Positions 33,005-44,085 of a stretch of 64,000 bases of DNA are shown here, in pieces (the stretch's first letter is position 1; each line of letters begins with the position of its first letter). The position numbers were made by a program, and so were the translations under genes. Source of the DNA: Spodoptera frugiperda (Eukaryota; Arthropoda; Insecta; Lepidoptera; Noctuidae). The DNA is taken from NCBI RefSeq assembly GCF_023101765.2, contig NC_064220.1, forward strand, positions 6,510,001 to 6,574,000, written 5' to 3'. The notes below the pieces were generated by a model. It was not told the DNA's origin, did no database searches, and worked only from the letters and a program-made list of their open reading frames with translations.

Positions 33005-33085
33005 GTTTCACGGTTTCTTCACATAACTATTTGATGAGGTATCTCGAATAGTTTTAAGCCACGCTAGGGGCTCATAATGAGAATT
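33005..33085 (-). repeat. MITE D end, diverged
   Basis: TTCTTCACATAACTATTTGA, GAGGTATCTCGAATAGTTTT and AAGCCACGCTAGGGGCTC correspond to the MITE D end with many changes. Confidence 0.5.
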
Positions 33086-33224
33086 GTATATTTTTTGAGT
33101 CGTTATGTTTGGAATTCTCTAACAAAAAATTATAAAAGTAATTTCAAACAACCATATTCAATGAAAATATCAAAAACTAAAAATTACAAATAATTCGCAA
33201 CTACCCACAAAGTTTTGGAATCAC

Positions 33225-33425
33225 ATATATTTTTAACCGACTTCAAAAAAAAGGAGGAGGTTCTCAATTCGACCGTATATATGCTTTTTTTTGACTTTCA
33301 AAGTTAAAACCTAATACTTTTTCGATGGCAGCTTTATAAACATACAGAGGCGCACGTCACCTGAAATCCGTAGCGAAACACCTTTTACAGTAGATTTAAA
33401 ACCATTGGCGCCCAACTCTCAAATT
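33225..33425 (+). repeat. interspersed repeat H (copy 2)
   Basis: TTTTTAACCGACTTCAAAAA then GGAGGAGGTTCTCAATTCG; the downstream part (CCTAATACTTTTTCGATGGC) is not matched in copy 1. Confidence 0.45.
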
Positions 33426-33887
33426 GGGACTCAAAAATATTTTTACTTTTTGACTACCCACATATATTTTTTTTAACATGAACATGTCCATTCGTTTTTC
33501 TTTTCATAGGTCAGTCCGGATATAGCAATGTATGTATATTATGGTATGTTTTCTAAAATAAACCTTGAATACATTATATAAAAAGCCTTTTTCATTTTAC
33601 ACGACACGTTAATAAGCTTAAATATGAAAAATAATATAAGGAAATCTGGTCTTTATTAACACATAATTTTAGAATCTCTAATCCGTTGTCAGCAAGTGTG
33701 GCAATAATATAATCAATGCACGTTTCCTTCCTATGTGGAATAATTACAGACCTACACAAATTCCTAGGATGTTTGATATAGTGAGAAGATTACGTTGACA
33801 AAATTGTCCTAAAAATATTTCCTTGGACAAAAAATTGGACCTTAATAATTTACAATAAAAATGAGTGTTTGTTCTTATATCTTTAAA

Positions 33888-34075
33888 AAGAGTAACGAAT
33901 GGAGTTTCTTGCTCGTTCTTCTCTATTCGAAGCTACACTTTGGAATATCTGGTTTACTGACGGACAGACTGACAGATTATTGTTCATTTCTTTCTTTGTT
34001 GACGTTTCAATAGTACCTAAGTATTTATGATTTAATTGGGATAAATTATTACACTTTGATTTTGACTTTATAGAT
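33888..34075 (+). repeat. interspersed repeat K (copy 1), probable non-LTR 3' end
   Basis: GAGTTTCTTGCTCGTTCTTC, GAAGCTACACTTTGGAATAT and GACGTTTCAATAGTACCTAA, ending near TTTGATTTTGACTTT. Shared with 39597-39738. The TTTGA-type short repeats at the end fit a CR1/Jockey-like 3' tail. Confidence 0.45.
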
Positions 34076-34409
34076 TTTAAAAATAACGTTATTTTTTATA
34101 CTAATGTATGATACACATGTCAGCTTGGTTCATGTAGGGACATGTCGGACTGGCCAAAAGTAATTTATATTCACCCTCATATGCATATCTCTGTTTTTCC
34201 CTTTGCTATCTTTATTTATGAACGCACAACGCTCTTATCGCGGATTCAGTTGTTATTCCTGAAGTGGGTAGTCAAAATATTATGTTTTAATTGTTGTGAG
34301 TAGTTGTGAAAACGGGTGCCTGTGTCGAATATATTTTGGGAACATTTTTGTACTAAACTGTGAAATATAGGTTAGGTATTTTTATAGGACTTTATTAATA
34401 ACGGAATAA
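34076..34409. other. no gene recognised
   Basis: Unassigned. Confidence 0.3.
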
Positions 34410-34470
34410 CGATGATGACGGGGTACAAAAATAAAATAAAGTATTTAGTCTGTCAGTTAGATAAAGGAAA
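34410..34470 (+). repeat. interspersed repeat J (copy 2)
   Basis: GATGATGACGGGGTACAAAA and TTAGTCTGTCAGTTAGATAA. Confidence 0.45.
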
Positions 34471-34499
34471 AGTATTAGACACGTATTTTTCTTGTATAA

Positions 34500-34826
34500 A
34501 TAGCCGTTACCCGCGACTTCGTCTGCATAGAACAATGACTGCTATGTTGGCCGAATGCTTGCAAGTGCGTCTGCCGAGCAAGGGTTCTCGTGTTCGGTTC
34601 CCGTATTGGGCAAAGTATTGCTGGACTTTTATCGGTTTTTCGAAAACTTCTCAATAGTAGCATGGAGTATGGAATTTGTGCCCGGTATATCGACAATAGG
34701 CTTACCCTCTATTACATGAGACGTGTAACACAAATTGTGAAAAGTGGGTGTAATTTGTACAGTGACATTACGTGTCATAATTTGCGCCTCTGCCTACCCC
34801 TTCGGGGATAAAAGGCGTGACGATAC
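34500..34826 (+). mobile_element. tRNA-derived SINE (family B), full length, plus orientation
   Basis: TTGGCCGAATGCTTGCAAG (weak A-box), GTGTTCGGTTCCCGTATTGG (B-box region), AAAACTTCTCAATAGTAGCA, GTGAAAAGTGGGTGTAATTT and GCCTACCCCTTCGGGGATAA ending at GGCGTGACGATA. The open frames on both strands inside it are by-products. Confidence 0.82.
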
Positions 34827-35690
34827 AACAACTAAAATCTAGATTGAATGTTACTATAATCGTATTCTGATGAAACAATACAACTATTTGTATAATTATT
34901 TCTCTGAATCTCCTATTACTATACATAATAATATTACAAGCACCATGTTCAATTGTTTTCCTAGAATAATGGAACAAAACAAATAATACCAAATGTTCTT
35001 TTATTCAAGTTCTTGGTATTTTCATATTCAAATGTTATATTTTACTTTGTTATATTTTGATACCAATTGGTATGCAAGTTTGACTTATTATTTTATGTAA
35101 ATGCTGTATTCTTGTAAGAACGAATTCTTTAAAAAAATATCTATATTTCTTTAAAATAATAAGTGTATTGAAATTATTACAGACATGATAATAATATACT
35201 ATTTAAAAATTATCTCTTTAATTTGAGACGATCTCCGGCCACCGTAAGTGCGGGCCTGAAAGAAAACTGTTACATACAATTTTTTATATTACTTTAAAAT
35301 ACTATTACTTAACCTTCTGTCTAGCCTGCGTAGTGACAAGTAAATGATAAACGATAAACACTCCTTAATTATAATGTACGATATTAACAATGGCGTCTCT
35401 TTAAAGGCGTTCTCCCATTTTTCAGCGACATTACCTTAACTTTTAGTTAACAAAGGCTTTTTGTATTCCATAATTTTTCTTTCACGACAAACTTACTTAA
35501 GACGTTTCGTAGATTTTATGTTTTTTTTTCACATTAATTTCATGTTTTTCTGCTAGTTTAATGTTTTTTTTACAGAATGCGGCCATTTTGCGAGTTTCCG
35601 AGTTTCCATTCATTTACTATTAACCTCTGTGTTAAGATTAATTTGTTATATTTAAATTTGTAGTCCGACTTATTCGTGGTACTAAGTAAA
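34827..35690. other. no gene recognised; one 30-bp R1 scrap
   Basis: GATCTCCGGCCACCGTAAGT at 35231 is the reverse complement of the R1 element near 960-980, so a small internal scrap (about 35228-35258, plus) lies here without a tail. The rest is AT-rich. Confidence 0.4.
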
Positions 35691-35945
35691 GTTAAGAAGA
35701 AACGGTCACATAGTTTCACAGCATAGCTGCTTAGCTGCATCTTGCTGCGGACTGCTTAGCGGGTTACAGGGGCTCCGGCTCGAAAAGCAGGAGTAGGAAC
35801 GGGTGGTTTTTAGTCAGTACGAGTTTGACACAACCTATCGCCTCTCCCAAGGCGAGAAAAATCATTGGATTATTTCCACCCTCAAAAAAAAGCTATTACA
35901 TCTTCGTAGCATACTAAATCTCTGGTGGAAAAGCACTCTCAAACA
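35691..35945 (+). repeat. MITE I, split by an R1-type tail
   Basis: ACGGTCACATAGTTTCACAG on the left and AGCTATTACATCTTCGTAGC then TCTCTGGTGGAAAAGCACTC on the right are neighbours in the intact copy at 51012-51393. The insert between them is the R1-type tail at 35742-35893. Confidence 0.65.
35742..35893 (+). mobile_element. R1-type 3' tail inside MITE I
   Basis: TAGCGGGTTACAGGGGCTCC, AGCAGGAGTAGGAACGGGTG, TTTTTAGTCAGTACGAGTTT and an A-run after CCACCCTC. Confidence 0.75.
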
Positions 35946-36345
35946 TGTATAAGTACAGCATTTCAAAAATTATCCCGAAGAGATTTAATTTTTTTCTTTA
36001 TCTAATAAAAATAAAAAGTGTTCCTTATTAATACGTTTCGGAATTACTTCTTTAATCCGAGCACACTTCCTGGCCATTTTTATTTAATTAATTTTTCTCT
36101 CAGATTTTGCCTCGGATTAGCCTCTTTGCTTTAAAATTATTCGATTGCCGTCTCCCACAAATTTTATTTCACGGTTCTCAATGGCTACTCGTATTTTCTT
36201 ATAAGAGAATTTTTCATGAACAAAAAATTGTAGATACCTACTATCTTCTAATTGTATGATTTGTAATATTTCATTTTTATTCGTTTTCAGGGATATTTTT
36301 GTGTATAAATGATCTTCATTTACTGATTCGTTGGTCCTATAGTTG
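35946..36345. other. no gene recognised
   Basis: A minus open frame of 81 codons (36117-36362) has no recognisable domain. Confidence 0.3.
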
Positions 36346-36690
36346 CAAGTGCTAACGAGCAAGAGGTCTCAGGTCCAATATCTGTGTTAGGGAAAGTGTT
36401 AATGGTTTTTTCGAAAATTTCTCAGTTACTTGTACACATTTATGTGACAACTAGCTATATCCGCGCGGTTTCACCCGCTCTGCTCCTATTAGCATTTGAA
36501 GCCTTCCTCGATAAATGCACTATCCAACACAAAATAATTATTGAAATCACTTCTGAAGTTCCGGTTATTGACGCGTTCAAACAAACAAACGATATTATAT
36601 TTATATGGAACTCGTAACATGTACATAGAAAATAATTACATTGTTAATTTGCTCCTCTGCTTACCCCTTCGGGAATTAAAAGACGTTTTC
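36346..36690 (+). mobile_element. SINE B remnant split by a Helitron-type remnant
   Basis: Left: ACGAGCAAGAGGTCTCAGG and TTTTTTCGAAAATTTCTCAG. Right: TTTGCTCCTCTGCTTACCCC then TTCGGGAATTAAAAGACG. Between them (36451-36600), CTAGCTATATCCGCGCGGTT and GCGTTCAAACAAACAAACG look like a decayed minus-strand Lep1-type Helitron. Confidence 0.55.
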
Positions 36691-37925
36691 CAAAAACGGT
36701 TATCTCCACGATTACCTATTCAAAACTTGTTGTTATTTTGTATACGCTAATATTTTACCAACGAAACTTATTTATTAACACCCGTTTGAATTTAAAATTA
36801 CTTTCCAAACTTGCCAAGTTAAATATTTTCACTCAAGCTTCCTTGTACAGCCGCCAGTGCAACCGACTATCATCCTTATCCCTTAGCAATATGGTCGAAA
36901 ATGAGATTGGGGAAAATGGTGTACATTGATATGCTGTTGTCTGTACCAGCTTCCACCTGCTATGAAGAACAACAGATAGTTATTATCTTCAGGAACAAGT
37001 TTTACTGAGATAAATAATGTAGATTCAGTTTTGTAAGTTTGTATAATATCTATCGTATCGTAATATTCATCTATTGTCCAACACAAACAGTGAATGAAAA
37101 TGCGCAGCTTACCCACATTGAACTCTTCGAGGAAGCTCGACTACTTTCAGACTACATCGAGGCTCATAATCATGGCTAGTTTGCTAGACACGCACCAAAT
37201 TACTACGAAGGCCAATCATTATACTTAGCAATGTTTTTGATTAAATAGAGCAGCTATAATTAGCTTAATTACAGAAAAAAAACCGGATAAAAACTATGAA
37301 TGAAAGGGTTTCCCAAGCCGAGAGTCGAATCTAAGCCAATTACATGTAAATGTGTCGGCATGCGACATCCGGCGGTCCTTTATTTGACATGTAACGTTTA
37401 CGCGTCACAATTTGACGCTGTGCGCTATTTGCGTTCATATCATACCGTCATCGTTCACGCTTTTGTGGTTTGGTCAAAGTGCATAGGAATTACGGCTCTA
37501 ATATATGTTTTGGGAAGGTCGGAAATCCTATAAACTAGTTTTTATAGTTAATGCTAGAAATTGGAGTTCTTTTCAAGGTCTGTTATAATGTTTAGTCATT
37601 ATTATCTAGGTCTGTTTACGTTCAAACAAGACTTAGTTAACGGTCAAATTTAATTTCATTTTTATTAAAAAAATCAAAATTGTTCATATGAAAAAATCTA
37701 AGGGTTCTGAAAATAGTGTACCACTGATAAATGTATGTATTACAAATCTTAACCTCGTAAACCAACCAATTCGCAACAATTTCACAATCCGCTTAGTTCA
37801 GTACCTTGTAGCATACTATCGTTACCCACCCGTTTTTTTATGTCCACCACGAAAAAAACAGCTAACGTATCGACAAACTGCGCCTATTAGGTTGCTTTTC
37901 CAGAGATGTGCTATGTAGCTATGAC
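36691..37925. other. no gene recognised; MITE D scrap
   Basis: GAGGAAGCTCGACTACTTTC near 37127 is a decayed end of MITE D. Open frames at 36738-36929, 37300-37533 and 37688-37918 (plus) show no domain. Confidence 0.35.
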
Positions 37926-38170
37926 TTTTTTTAAGGGGAGAAAATCATCCAATCACTTCTCCCGCCTTGAGCGAGGCAAGAGGAAGTGTCAGACTCTTAC
38001 TGACTAAAAACCACCCCGTTCGTTCTCCTGCTTTTCGAGCCGGAACCCCGGTAAACCCGCTAGGTAGTCCGCAGCTCCGAATAGGACTCTTAGGAGTTGG
38101 GATCGGTCTACGGATTCTGTTGGTAATAGATCTTATATGTGGGTAGACATTTCCCCCCTCAAAAAGGGCA
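37926..38170 (-). mobile_element. R1-type 3' tail with an opposite tail scrap at its far end
   Basis: GGGGAGAAAATCATCCAATC, TCTCCCGCCTTGAGCGAGGC, ACTGACTAAAAACCACCCCG and TAGGTAGTCCGCAGCTCCG. At 38149, TTTCCCCCCTCAAAAAGGG looks like the very end of a second tail in the opposite direction. Confidence 0.75.
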
Positions 38171-38624
38171 ATAAAATTTCAGATCAGCTAATCAGAATCA
38201 CAAAAAATCTCAACTATACTTTGACCGATGTGAAATCCTGAGAGGCCCTTTGCAGTCCCGTTCTACCACACAGTAAGCAGTAATAATATCTCAGGCATTA
38301 AAATTAAAAATAAAGACACTCCGTCGACGTAAGACAAGCTGGCTCCTTTATTACTCTTTCCCATAAAAAATAAACTTAAATGACTTTACAGGAAGGAACA
38401 CCAATAAAACACTATAAAAAAGTTTTACACAGATGTACAAAATGAAGTAGTGACTTGATGTGGCATTTAATATTGTTGGTATGTGTACAAGATTATTGAT
38501 ATCACCGTGACCATTACTTTACGCTTATAGAATAATATACTACACTATAATAGTTTTAAATTATCTAAAAATCTATTTAGATATCTATCTACAAAACTGA
38601 CTTTGACTTTGATTGCAGTTTTAA
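38171..38624. other. no gene recognised
   Basis: Unassigned, AT-rich. Confidence 0.35.
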
Positions 38625-38738
38625 ATTCCCGCACGGAGCAACTCTATCCACAAATTGTTGTTTCGGGTCTCATGCATGTGAACTTGTATGTTTGTATCTA
38701 ATGTGGGGCAACGTTTTATTTAAAAAAAAAAAAAAAGT
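38625..38738 (+). repeat. SINE A, shortened and internally deleted
   Basis: TTCCCGCACGGAGCAACTCT, CCACAAATTGTTGTTTCGGG and GGGGCAACGTTTTATTT then A14. The head and the AAACGCACCCACGACAC block are missing. Confidence 0.65.
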
Positions 38739-38767
38739 TTATAATAGTTTCAAATTTTTGTCGTCGT

Positions 38768-38945
38768 AGTATCGTCATGCCTTTTATCTCCGAAGGGATA
38801 GGCAGAGGTGCAGATTATGGCACGTAATACCACTGTACAATGCACACCCACTTTTTTACAATTTATTTTGTGTTCCCATGTGCACAATTCCAGACTCCGA
38901 GCCACTACTGAGAAATTTTCGAAAACGCGAAAAAGCCCCTATCCA
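38768..38945 (-). mobile_element. SINE B, 5'-truncated
   Basis: CGTCATGCCTTTTATCTCCG, GGATAGGCAGAGGTGCAGAT, ACACCCACTTTTTTACAATT and CTACTGAGAAATTTTCG; it stops before the B-box. Confidence 0.75.
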
Positions 38946-39596
38946 ATCGCATAGTAAATCGCAATCTATACTAATACTATATAAAAAGAAAGGTTTGTAT
39001 GTGTGTTTGTAACTTGGCTAAAAAAGAACTACTGGACGGATTTTAATAATCAATAATGATGTCTTAACTTACTTTCATTGAAGCATTCTTTAATCTTACA
39101 ATGTGTAAGATTCATATCATTTGTAAAATAAATGAAAATAACACTTTAATGACGTAAAATAAAACAACCTTATTCTCACAGTGTATGCAAAGTATGACGT
39201 CACAAAACAATCCAGTGACGTCAATAAGTCTTGTGTTAAAAAGATAGATCGATAAGATGTAATGTGAAAAGTTGTTATTGAATTTACGACCTTGTTACAT
39301 TTGGTGGAGACAGGGCGAATTTCGTGATTTATTGATAACATTTATGGGTCTTTACAGTTTAGTTTTACTTGTCCAGAATATAACAAAAAACTGTATTTTA
39401 GCTAGCTGAAAAGAAATAGTAATTGGATGAAAATATCAGTAGTTAGACAGTTTATGAACAAGAAAATGCCCGAAGTCATTTATTTGTTTAATATATCTTA
39501 GGCCCAATCGGCAAGTAACTCAAAAATTACTCAGTAGCTGGAATTTCAGTAGTGTACATGACTACTATGACATACTGAGATATAAAATACAATATT
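38946..39596. other. no gene recognised; paired CRE-like sites
   Basis: ATACTAATACTATATAAAAAG with GAACTACTGGACGGATTTTA (38970-39055) looks like a decayed Helitron-type start. TGACGTCA occurs twice, at 39195-39202 and 39216-39223, 21 bp apart. Confidence 0.35.
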
Positions 39597-39738
39597 GGAG
39601 TTTCTTGATCGTTCTTCTCCATTTGAAGCTACACTTTGGAACGAGCACCTAGCTTCACTAACGGACAATTTAATTTGACATTTCAAAAGTGCCTAATTAA
39701 GGATTAATTGAAATAAATGCTTTGACTTAGACTTTGCA
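39597..39738 (+). repeat. interspersed repeat K (copy 2)
   Basis: GAGTTTCTTGATCGTTCTTC, TGAAGCTACACTTTGGAACG and GACATTTCAAAAGTGCCTAA, ending TTTGACTTAGACTTT. Confidence 0.5.
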
Positions 39739-40274
39739 ATAGGCCCTCGTTCTGTTACACAATAGCTGATACATGCCTATCCCTTTAGAATTAACAGGCG
39801 TGATCTTATCCTGTATATTCCATTGCCATTAATTTTAAATTAACCGTAGGATAACGCTAAGAAACAACGCAAGGGGGCAGAAAGGAAGAGCGAGTTCAAT
39901 TCTATTTTTAGAAATTAATTAAAACCAGAAACACTTCCAGTTAATGCCAGGTCAATGTATGCTTTTTGTACGGACGACCGCACAACAAACTACCCCAAAA
40001 CATTCCAGTTTCTCCAACCTTATTTCAACTATATTACAAGACAATAGAGTTACAATTCCATTAACGGTTTCAAGTAGACGGTCATTGCCATGTCCGTTTT
40101 GAAATCTGTTGCATTGATATCTGGTTGGGATAATGTGTTTTATAGTTCTAGCTAAGTGGTTCTGTAAATATATTATCAAACGTCTCGGTATAAATATCGG
40201 ATTATCGATAGGTCAGTGGTCAAGTTTAACAGAAGAGAGGTAACTGTTTGACTGAGGATGGAAGTAGAATCATT
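39739..40274. other. no gene recognised
   Basis: Unassigned; a minus frame (39952-40179) has no domain. Confidence 0.3.
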
Positions 40275-40560
40275 TAAGTGTTGGAGAGCCATGCTTCGTC
40301 ACGAATTGACCGGCTCGATCGGAGTGATACCACAGCCTCACAGAAAACCGACGTGAAATAACGCTTGCGTTGTGTGGGTAAGGTTACCGGGAGCCAAATT
40401 ATCCCTCTTCCTAATCTGCCTAATCCCCGAGTTCTCAAAAACTCTTAAATTCCTAACCCTCAAAAGGCCGACAACGCACATATAACGCCTCTGATGTTCT
40501 GGGTGTCTTTGCGCGGCGGCGATTGCTTACCATCAGATGATCCGTCTACTGGGGATAAAA
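40275..40560 (+). repeat. interspersed repeat C, full length
   Basis: GAGCCATGCTTCGTCACGAA, CACAGAAAACCGACGTGAAA, AACGCTTGCGTTGTGTG, AAAGGCCGACAACGCAC and TACCATCAGATGATCCGTC. Confidence 0.78.
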
Positions 40561-40574
40561 CGATGTTACCTACT

Positions 40575-40655
40575 TTGTGTTATCCTGACTCACACGTCGA
40601 AACACGACGTAAGCGTTGCTTCACGCTGCTTTTCTGTGAGGCTGTGGTATCAGTT
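40575..40655 (-). repeat. repeat C scrap, opposite orientation
   Basis: ACTCACACGTCGAAACACG, AAGCGTTGCTTCACGCTGC and TCTGTGAGGCTGTGGTATCA directly follow the full copy, giving a tail-to-tail arrangement. Confidence 0.6.
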
Positions 40656-41008
40656 TAAAGCTACGTAGTATCAAAATTGGGTCTTGAATATTGCCCAAAC
40701 TTGGATACGAACCACACGTCCTAAAGTTAACAATCACTGTTCATCCGCGTTCAAAATTCGGTAGTTTGTATACAATAGAGATTGTGCTATTTCAGCCCTA
40801 CCTCCATAGTGGTTTATGGCGCAATAAAAATACTTTAATAGATATCGCGCATGTTCACTACGGCCGTGGAATTTGATGGCCTGTTATGTTATGATAATAT
40901 TGTGAACATCCAGTTTCCAGGTTGCTGTAGGTGATACAGAAGCTTTTTTTCACGTTGAGTTGGATTAGGCAACTGTATAGTAGAAAAACATACCATATTG
41001 TCATAGAA
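40656..41008. other. no gene recognised
   Basis: Unassigned; a 61-codon plus frame (40691-40876) has no domain. Confidence 0.3.
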
Positions 41009-41175
41009 CTAGCTTCTGCCAGCGGGTTTGCCCGCGTTCCCGTGCGGTAAAATGTATCATATCACCCAAATCAGCTCATACGCTGTTTGTATACCAAAAC
41101 TTCATCAAAATCCGTTCAGTAGTTTCAGCTTGATTGACGGTCAAACAACTTTCTCATTTATAATATATTAGTGTT
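41009..41175 (-). mobile_element. Lep1-type non-autonomous Helitron, uninterrupted
   Basis: CTAGCTTCTGCCAGCGGG, GCCCGCGTTCCCGTGCGGTA, ATCACCCAAATCAGCTCAT, AAAATCCGTTCAGTAGTTTC and ATTTATAATATATTAGTG. Read on the minus strand it runs from the ATTATAAAT end to CTAG, about 167 bp. Confidence 0.75.
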
Positions 41176-41251
41176 AATTTTATTTTATTATATTTACTTA
41201 ATGGATAACTATTATTAATATATTCTTTATACAGAAATCAAATATACCTAA

Positions 41252-42038
41252 ACATTCAAATTCAAATTCTTTTATTTCTGAAAATAAACCTAATATAAAG
41301 AGCGAGAAATCCTTATTCTATGTTTACAAATATGCTTATAACTGAAGTGTTTTAACAAAATAAACTGTTGTAATAAAAAAAACGTTATAACTATAGGTTA
41401 TGCCCTATACTAGTGTTCCGTACCCTCTGAACTAGTGGAGACTGTATCTCTGTAGGTAGCTGTTCATCGGTGCTAATAATATCCTAAGTTATAGATATGT
41501 GGAGATTGTATACAATAATAACAGTTATATCATATTGTACTTAGGCATGCAAGAGACTGAGAGCTAGTCGTACTTACATTAAAGTTTCCATAAAATTACA
41601 TTCCAGGGTATCGAGAAGGGATTCGGTGGACTCATAGTTAAGGGTAATAAGGTAATCAAAATGGTTTGCTTACCTTTTATTTTGGTTAAATTTGGGAGAT
41701 TTGGAATTGTTCTTGTTAGTCTATTGTAAAGAAAGGGTCCAAAAAACGTGATAAACCTTTGTGGGCTGTGAAAATTCTGTCTTTTCGCCTTTTATGCGTG
41801 ATAGACGCTGTTTGGGAGACATTTTTGTGTTGGTCTGGGATGGTTTGTAAAATAAATATTTGTCTAATGGTGAGGGTCCTCGACGATCTATATAACTCTG
41901 TTGTGGGAAATAGAAATGGTTTGAAGTATATAACTTTGAGCACAGCACGAAGAAGCGTGGTCTTAAAACACCCGCCCGTAAATGCAATACGCAATAATAG
42001 ATCCACATGAATTTATCATATAAGTACCTGCTTATCAA
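41252..42038 (-). mobile_element. 5'-truncated CR1/Jockey-like non-LTR retrotransposon end
   Basis: On the minus strand the segment ends in AGAATTTGAATTTGAATG (41257-41274), the short-repeat tail typical of this group. Upstream it has a reading frame of about 96-105 codons (41716-42038). The region 41275-41715 would be the 3' UTR. No target duplication was found. Confidence 0.5.
41716..42030 (-). pseudogene. C-terminal reverse transcriptase remnant, frameshifted
   Basis: Two overlapping minus frames share the homology. One gives TELYRSSRTLTIRQIFILQT then QHKNVSQTASITHKRRKDRI, which reads like the region after the polymerase domain of CR1/Daphne-type elements (R-x-LTIRQ-x-F ... QH ... RRKD). 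The second gives RGPSPLDKYLFYKPSQT in the shifted frame and is the less likely one. The catalytic domain is absent. Family assignment rests on motif memory, so it is moderate only. Confidence 0.45.
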
Positions 42039-42714
42039 TCATGCCAGCCACTGTCATTCAATTCCCTCAAATCAGTATTTGCCAACTAATTACCAAACAG
42101 GCCTAATCACACGGGCAAACAGTCCACAACACGCAGCACCAAACTATTTATCTCCCCTAAAATAACTTTATGTAAATCAAAATCATGAATGATCATACGG
42201 AATTAGCCGACAACTCCCGAAGTTGACCGAACGCTTGTAAAATCGGTAACCCGTTGGTCGCGCGCGGGGGTAAATATGACCACTGTCAACAAACCGGGCA
42301 CAACTGATTGATTACAACGGCCCACGTAATTAAGGTCGTCGTTTGTCGAACGGACGGCCAGAAATTGGCCCATCCGGAGCGTTTGAGTCGAATAAACGAG
42401 AGTTTATTGCAACTTTTGTGAACACCCGAGTTACAATTGTCCTTTGAAGGTAGTTTCGATTGTTTATCGTGCTTTACTTTTTAGTTACTATGTGTGTGTA
42501 TGTGAGGGACACATTGTGGATCTGCGGTATCAAGTTCAAACGTGATTTATTTAGTTTGTGATTTTATTGTTTTATAGACAATGATGTTTGGGTGTTGCGT
42601 TCGTTTTGGATTGATTGTTGTTAAGGTAATGTTGTAATTTTTTTGATACTTTTTAATGTTAATCAGACTGTGTCATTAATACAATAAGCTCCAATTACAT
42701 GGGAATTTTACCAT
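42039..42714. other. no gene recognised; unique-looking GC-richer block at 42190-42480
   Basis: 42190-42480 holds several CG-containing words (GGTCGCGCGCGGGGG, CCATCCGGAGCG) and matches none of the repeats found in the window. It could be a regulatory or 5' flanking segment of a gene. No open frame is convincing. Confidence 0.3.
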
Positions 42715-42790
42715 AAATGGTGAAAAATGGGTGTACATTGTAATGTGCACCTCTGCCTTACCCCTTCTGGCATAAAAGGCATGAAGTTAC
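42715..42790 (+). repeat. SINE B 3' scrap
   Basis: GGTGAAAAATGGGTGTACAT, ATGTGCACCTCTGCCTTACC and GGCATAAAAGGCATG. Confidence 0.7.
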
Positions 42791-44011
42791 TGTGTCAGTC
42801 GTCTCACATGCAATTCCCTTCTCTAAATTTCGATAGATGGGAATCCACATGTCTCCTATCTTTTCGTGAACTTATAAGGCATGATAAACAGACATCAAAA
42901 TCTGACATTCATTTGTCCACGGTAATACCCTATGTTCCATGTCCTTAACGCTTTTCATTTCTTAATCTATTTATTGTAACTTAATTATTCATACGGTAAC
43001 GGCCGCCAAGCGTTAATAAACTTTCTTTTGTGAAATTAAAAATTCATAAGTGCAATTATGTTCGTACAAAAGGAGCGTTGTGAAGTTTTTTAGGAGCCAT
43101 TTTAATTTTCCATTTTTCATAGGAGCAAGTTTTCTTTGTAGTAAAGAATATGATTCTTTTGAAAACGCTATAATTTCTTGTATTTTTTTAAAGAGATTGC
43201 CTCATTTTGATTTGTTGTTGTTTAATTTTCGGAGACGAATAATATCTACCTGATAGGTATGTAGAAGAGTACCAGGTATAGGTACAACTACTTCTTCACC
43301 TTTTAAGAATTGTTTTTTTCACAATGGACATTTAGCATGTTATTTTTGAAATACCTTAAAATTGGCATTTACGTTTCACCCAGCTGAGTGATTCTTTAAT
43401 AAAAATTACAAAAAGTTAACGGCGTCCTTACCTTCAACCAAAGGCTAACAATTCTGCCGATTGAAACACAAAATTTGGTTTCAATATTAACCTGTGACCC
43501 TGTTCTCAACCAATCCAATAAAAATAGGGATGATAATAAGATACTACGTTGCTTAATAATGTTAAATAAAAGTTAAAGCTTTTTGAAGAAACAGCTTCAG
43601 AATTTTCACGTAACGATTTAAGATTTAAACATTTGTTCTAAGCAGCCGCCAAAAATAATAGCCAGTTATATCTATCACGTATTACAAGCAAATATCGAAC
43701 GTAGTCCAAATATCGAGAGTACTAAATTCTCCAGCCAATCTTTTCCTTTCTATTCCCTGTTCAATTGGTCCGTGTTGACACTGCGTATTTGCCCATAAAC
43801 CCTTGGTTATGTGACCGTTTGATTTTCCAGGCGTCTTTCTAGAATTTTCTCGGCGTATTTTCCTTCAATGAATCAATGAATCGTTGTCTGACCGTATTTA
43901 AGTACTTTTGTCTAAGTTTTTGGTGTAAAGAGGCTATTTTTCGGTCATGTTTTTGTAGTATGAATGGAGTTATACGAGACGTATAAAAGGTTTTAAGTCT
44001 TTGACTGCCAA
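42791..44011. other. no gene recognised
   Basis: About 1.2 kb of AT-rich sequence with short chance frames only. Confidence 0.35.
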
Positions 44012-44085
44012 TAGAAAACTGTTGAAGGCAAATCCTCCGCTTACGTCGGTCACCGGTGACCGCCACGGCGTTTAATGTGTTAATA
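44012..44085 (-). repeat. interspersed repeat F (copy 2)
   Basis: CTGTTGAAGGCAAATCCTCC and GGTCACCGGTGACCGCCACG, inverted relative to 7017-7095. GGTCACCGGTGACC is a perfect 14-bp palindrome here. The minus frame 43839-44108 crosses it and is probably not a gene. Confidence 0.5.

Noticed and set aside
41721..42038. Second overlapping minus frame (105 codons) as the true product
   Set aside because: The retroelement-like motif (LTIRQ ... QH ... RRKD) is in the other frame; this one is its shifted shadow.
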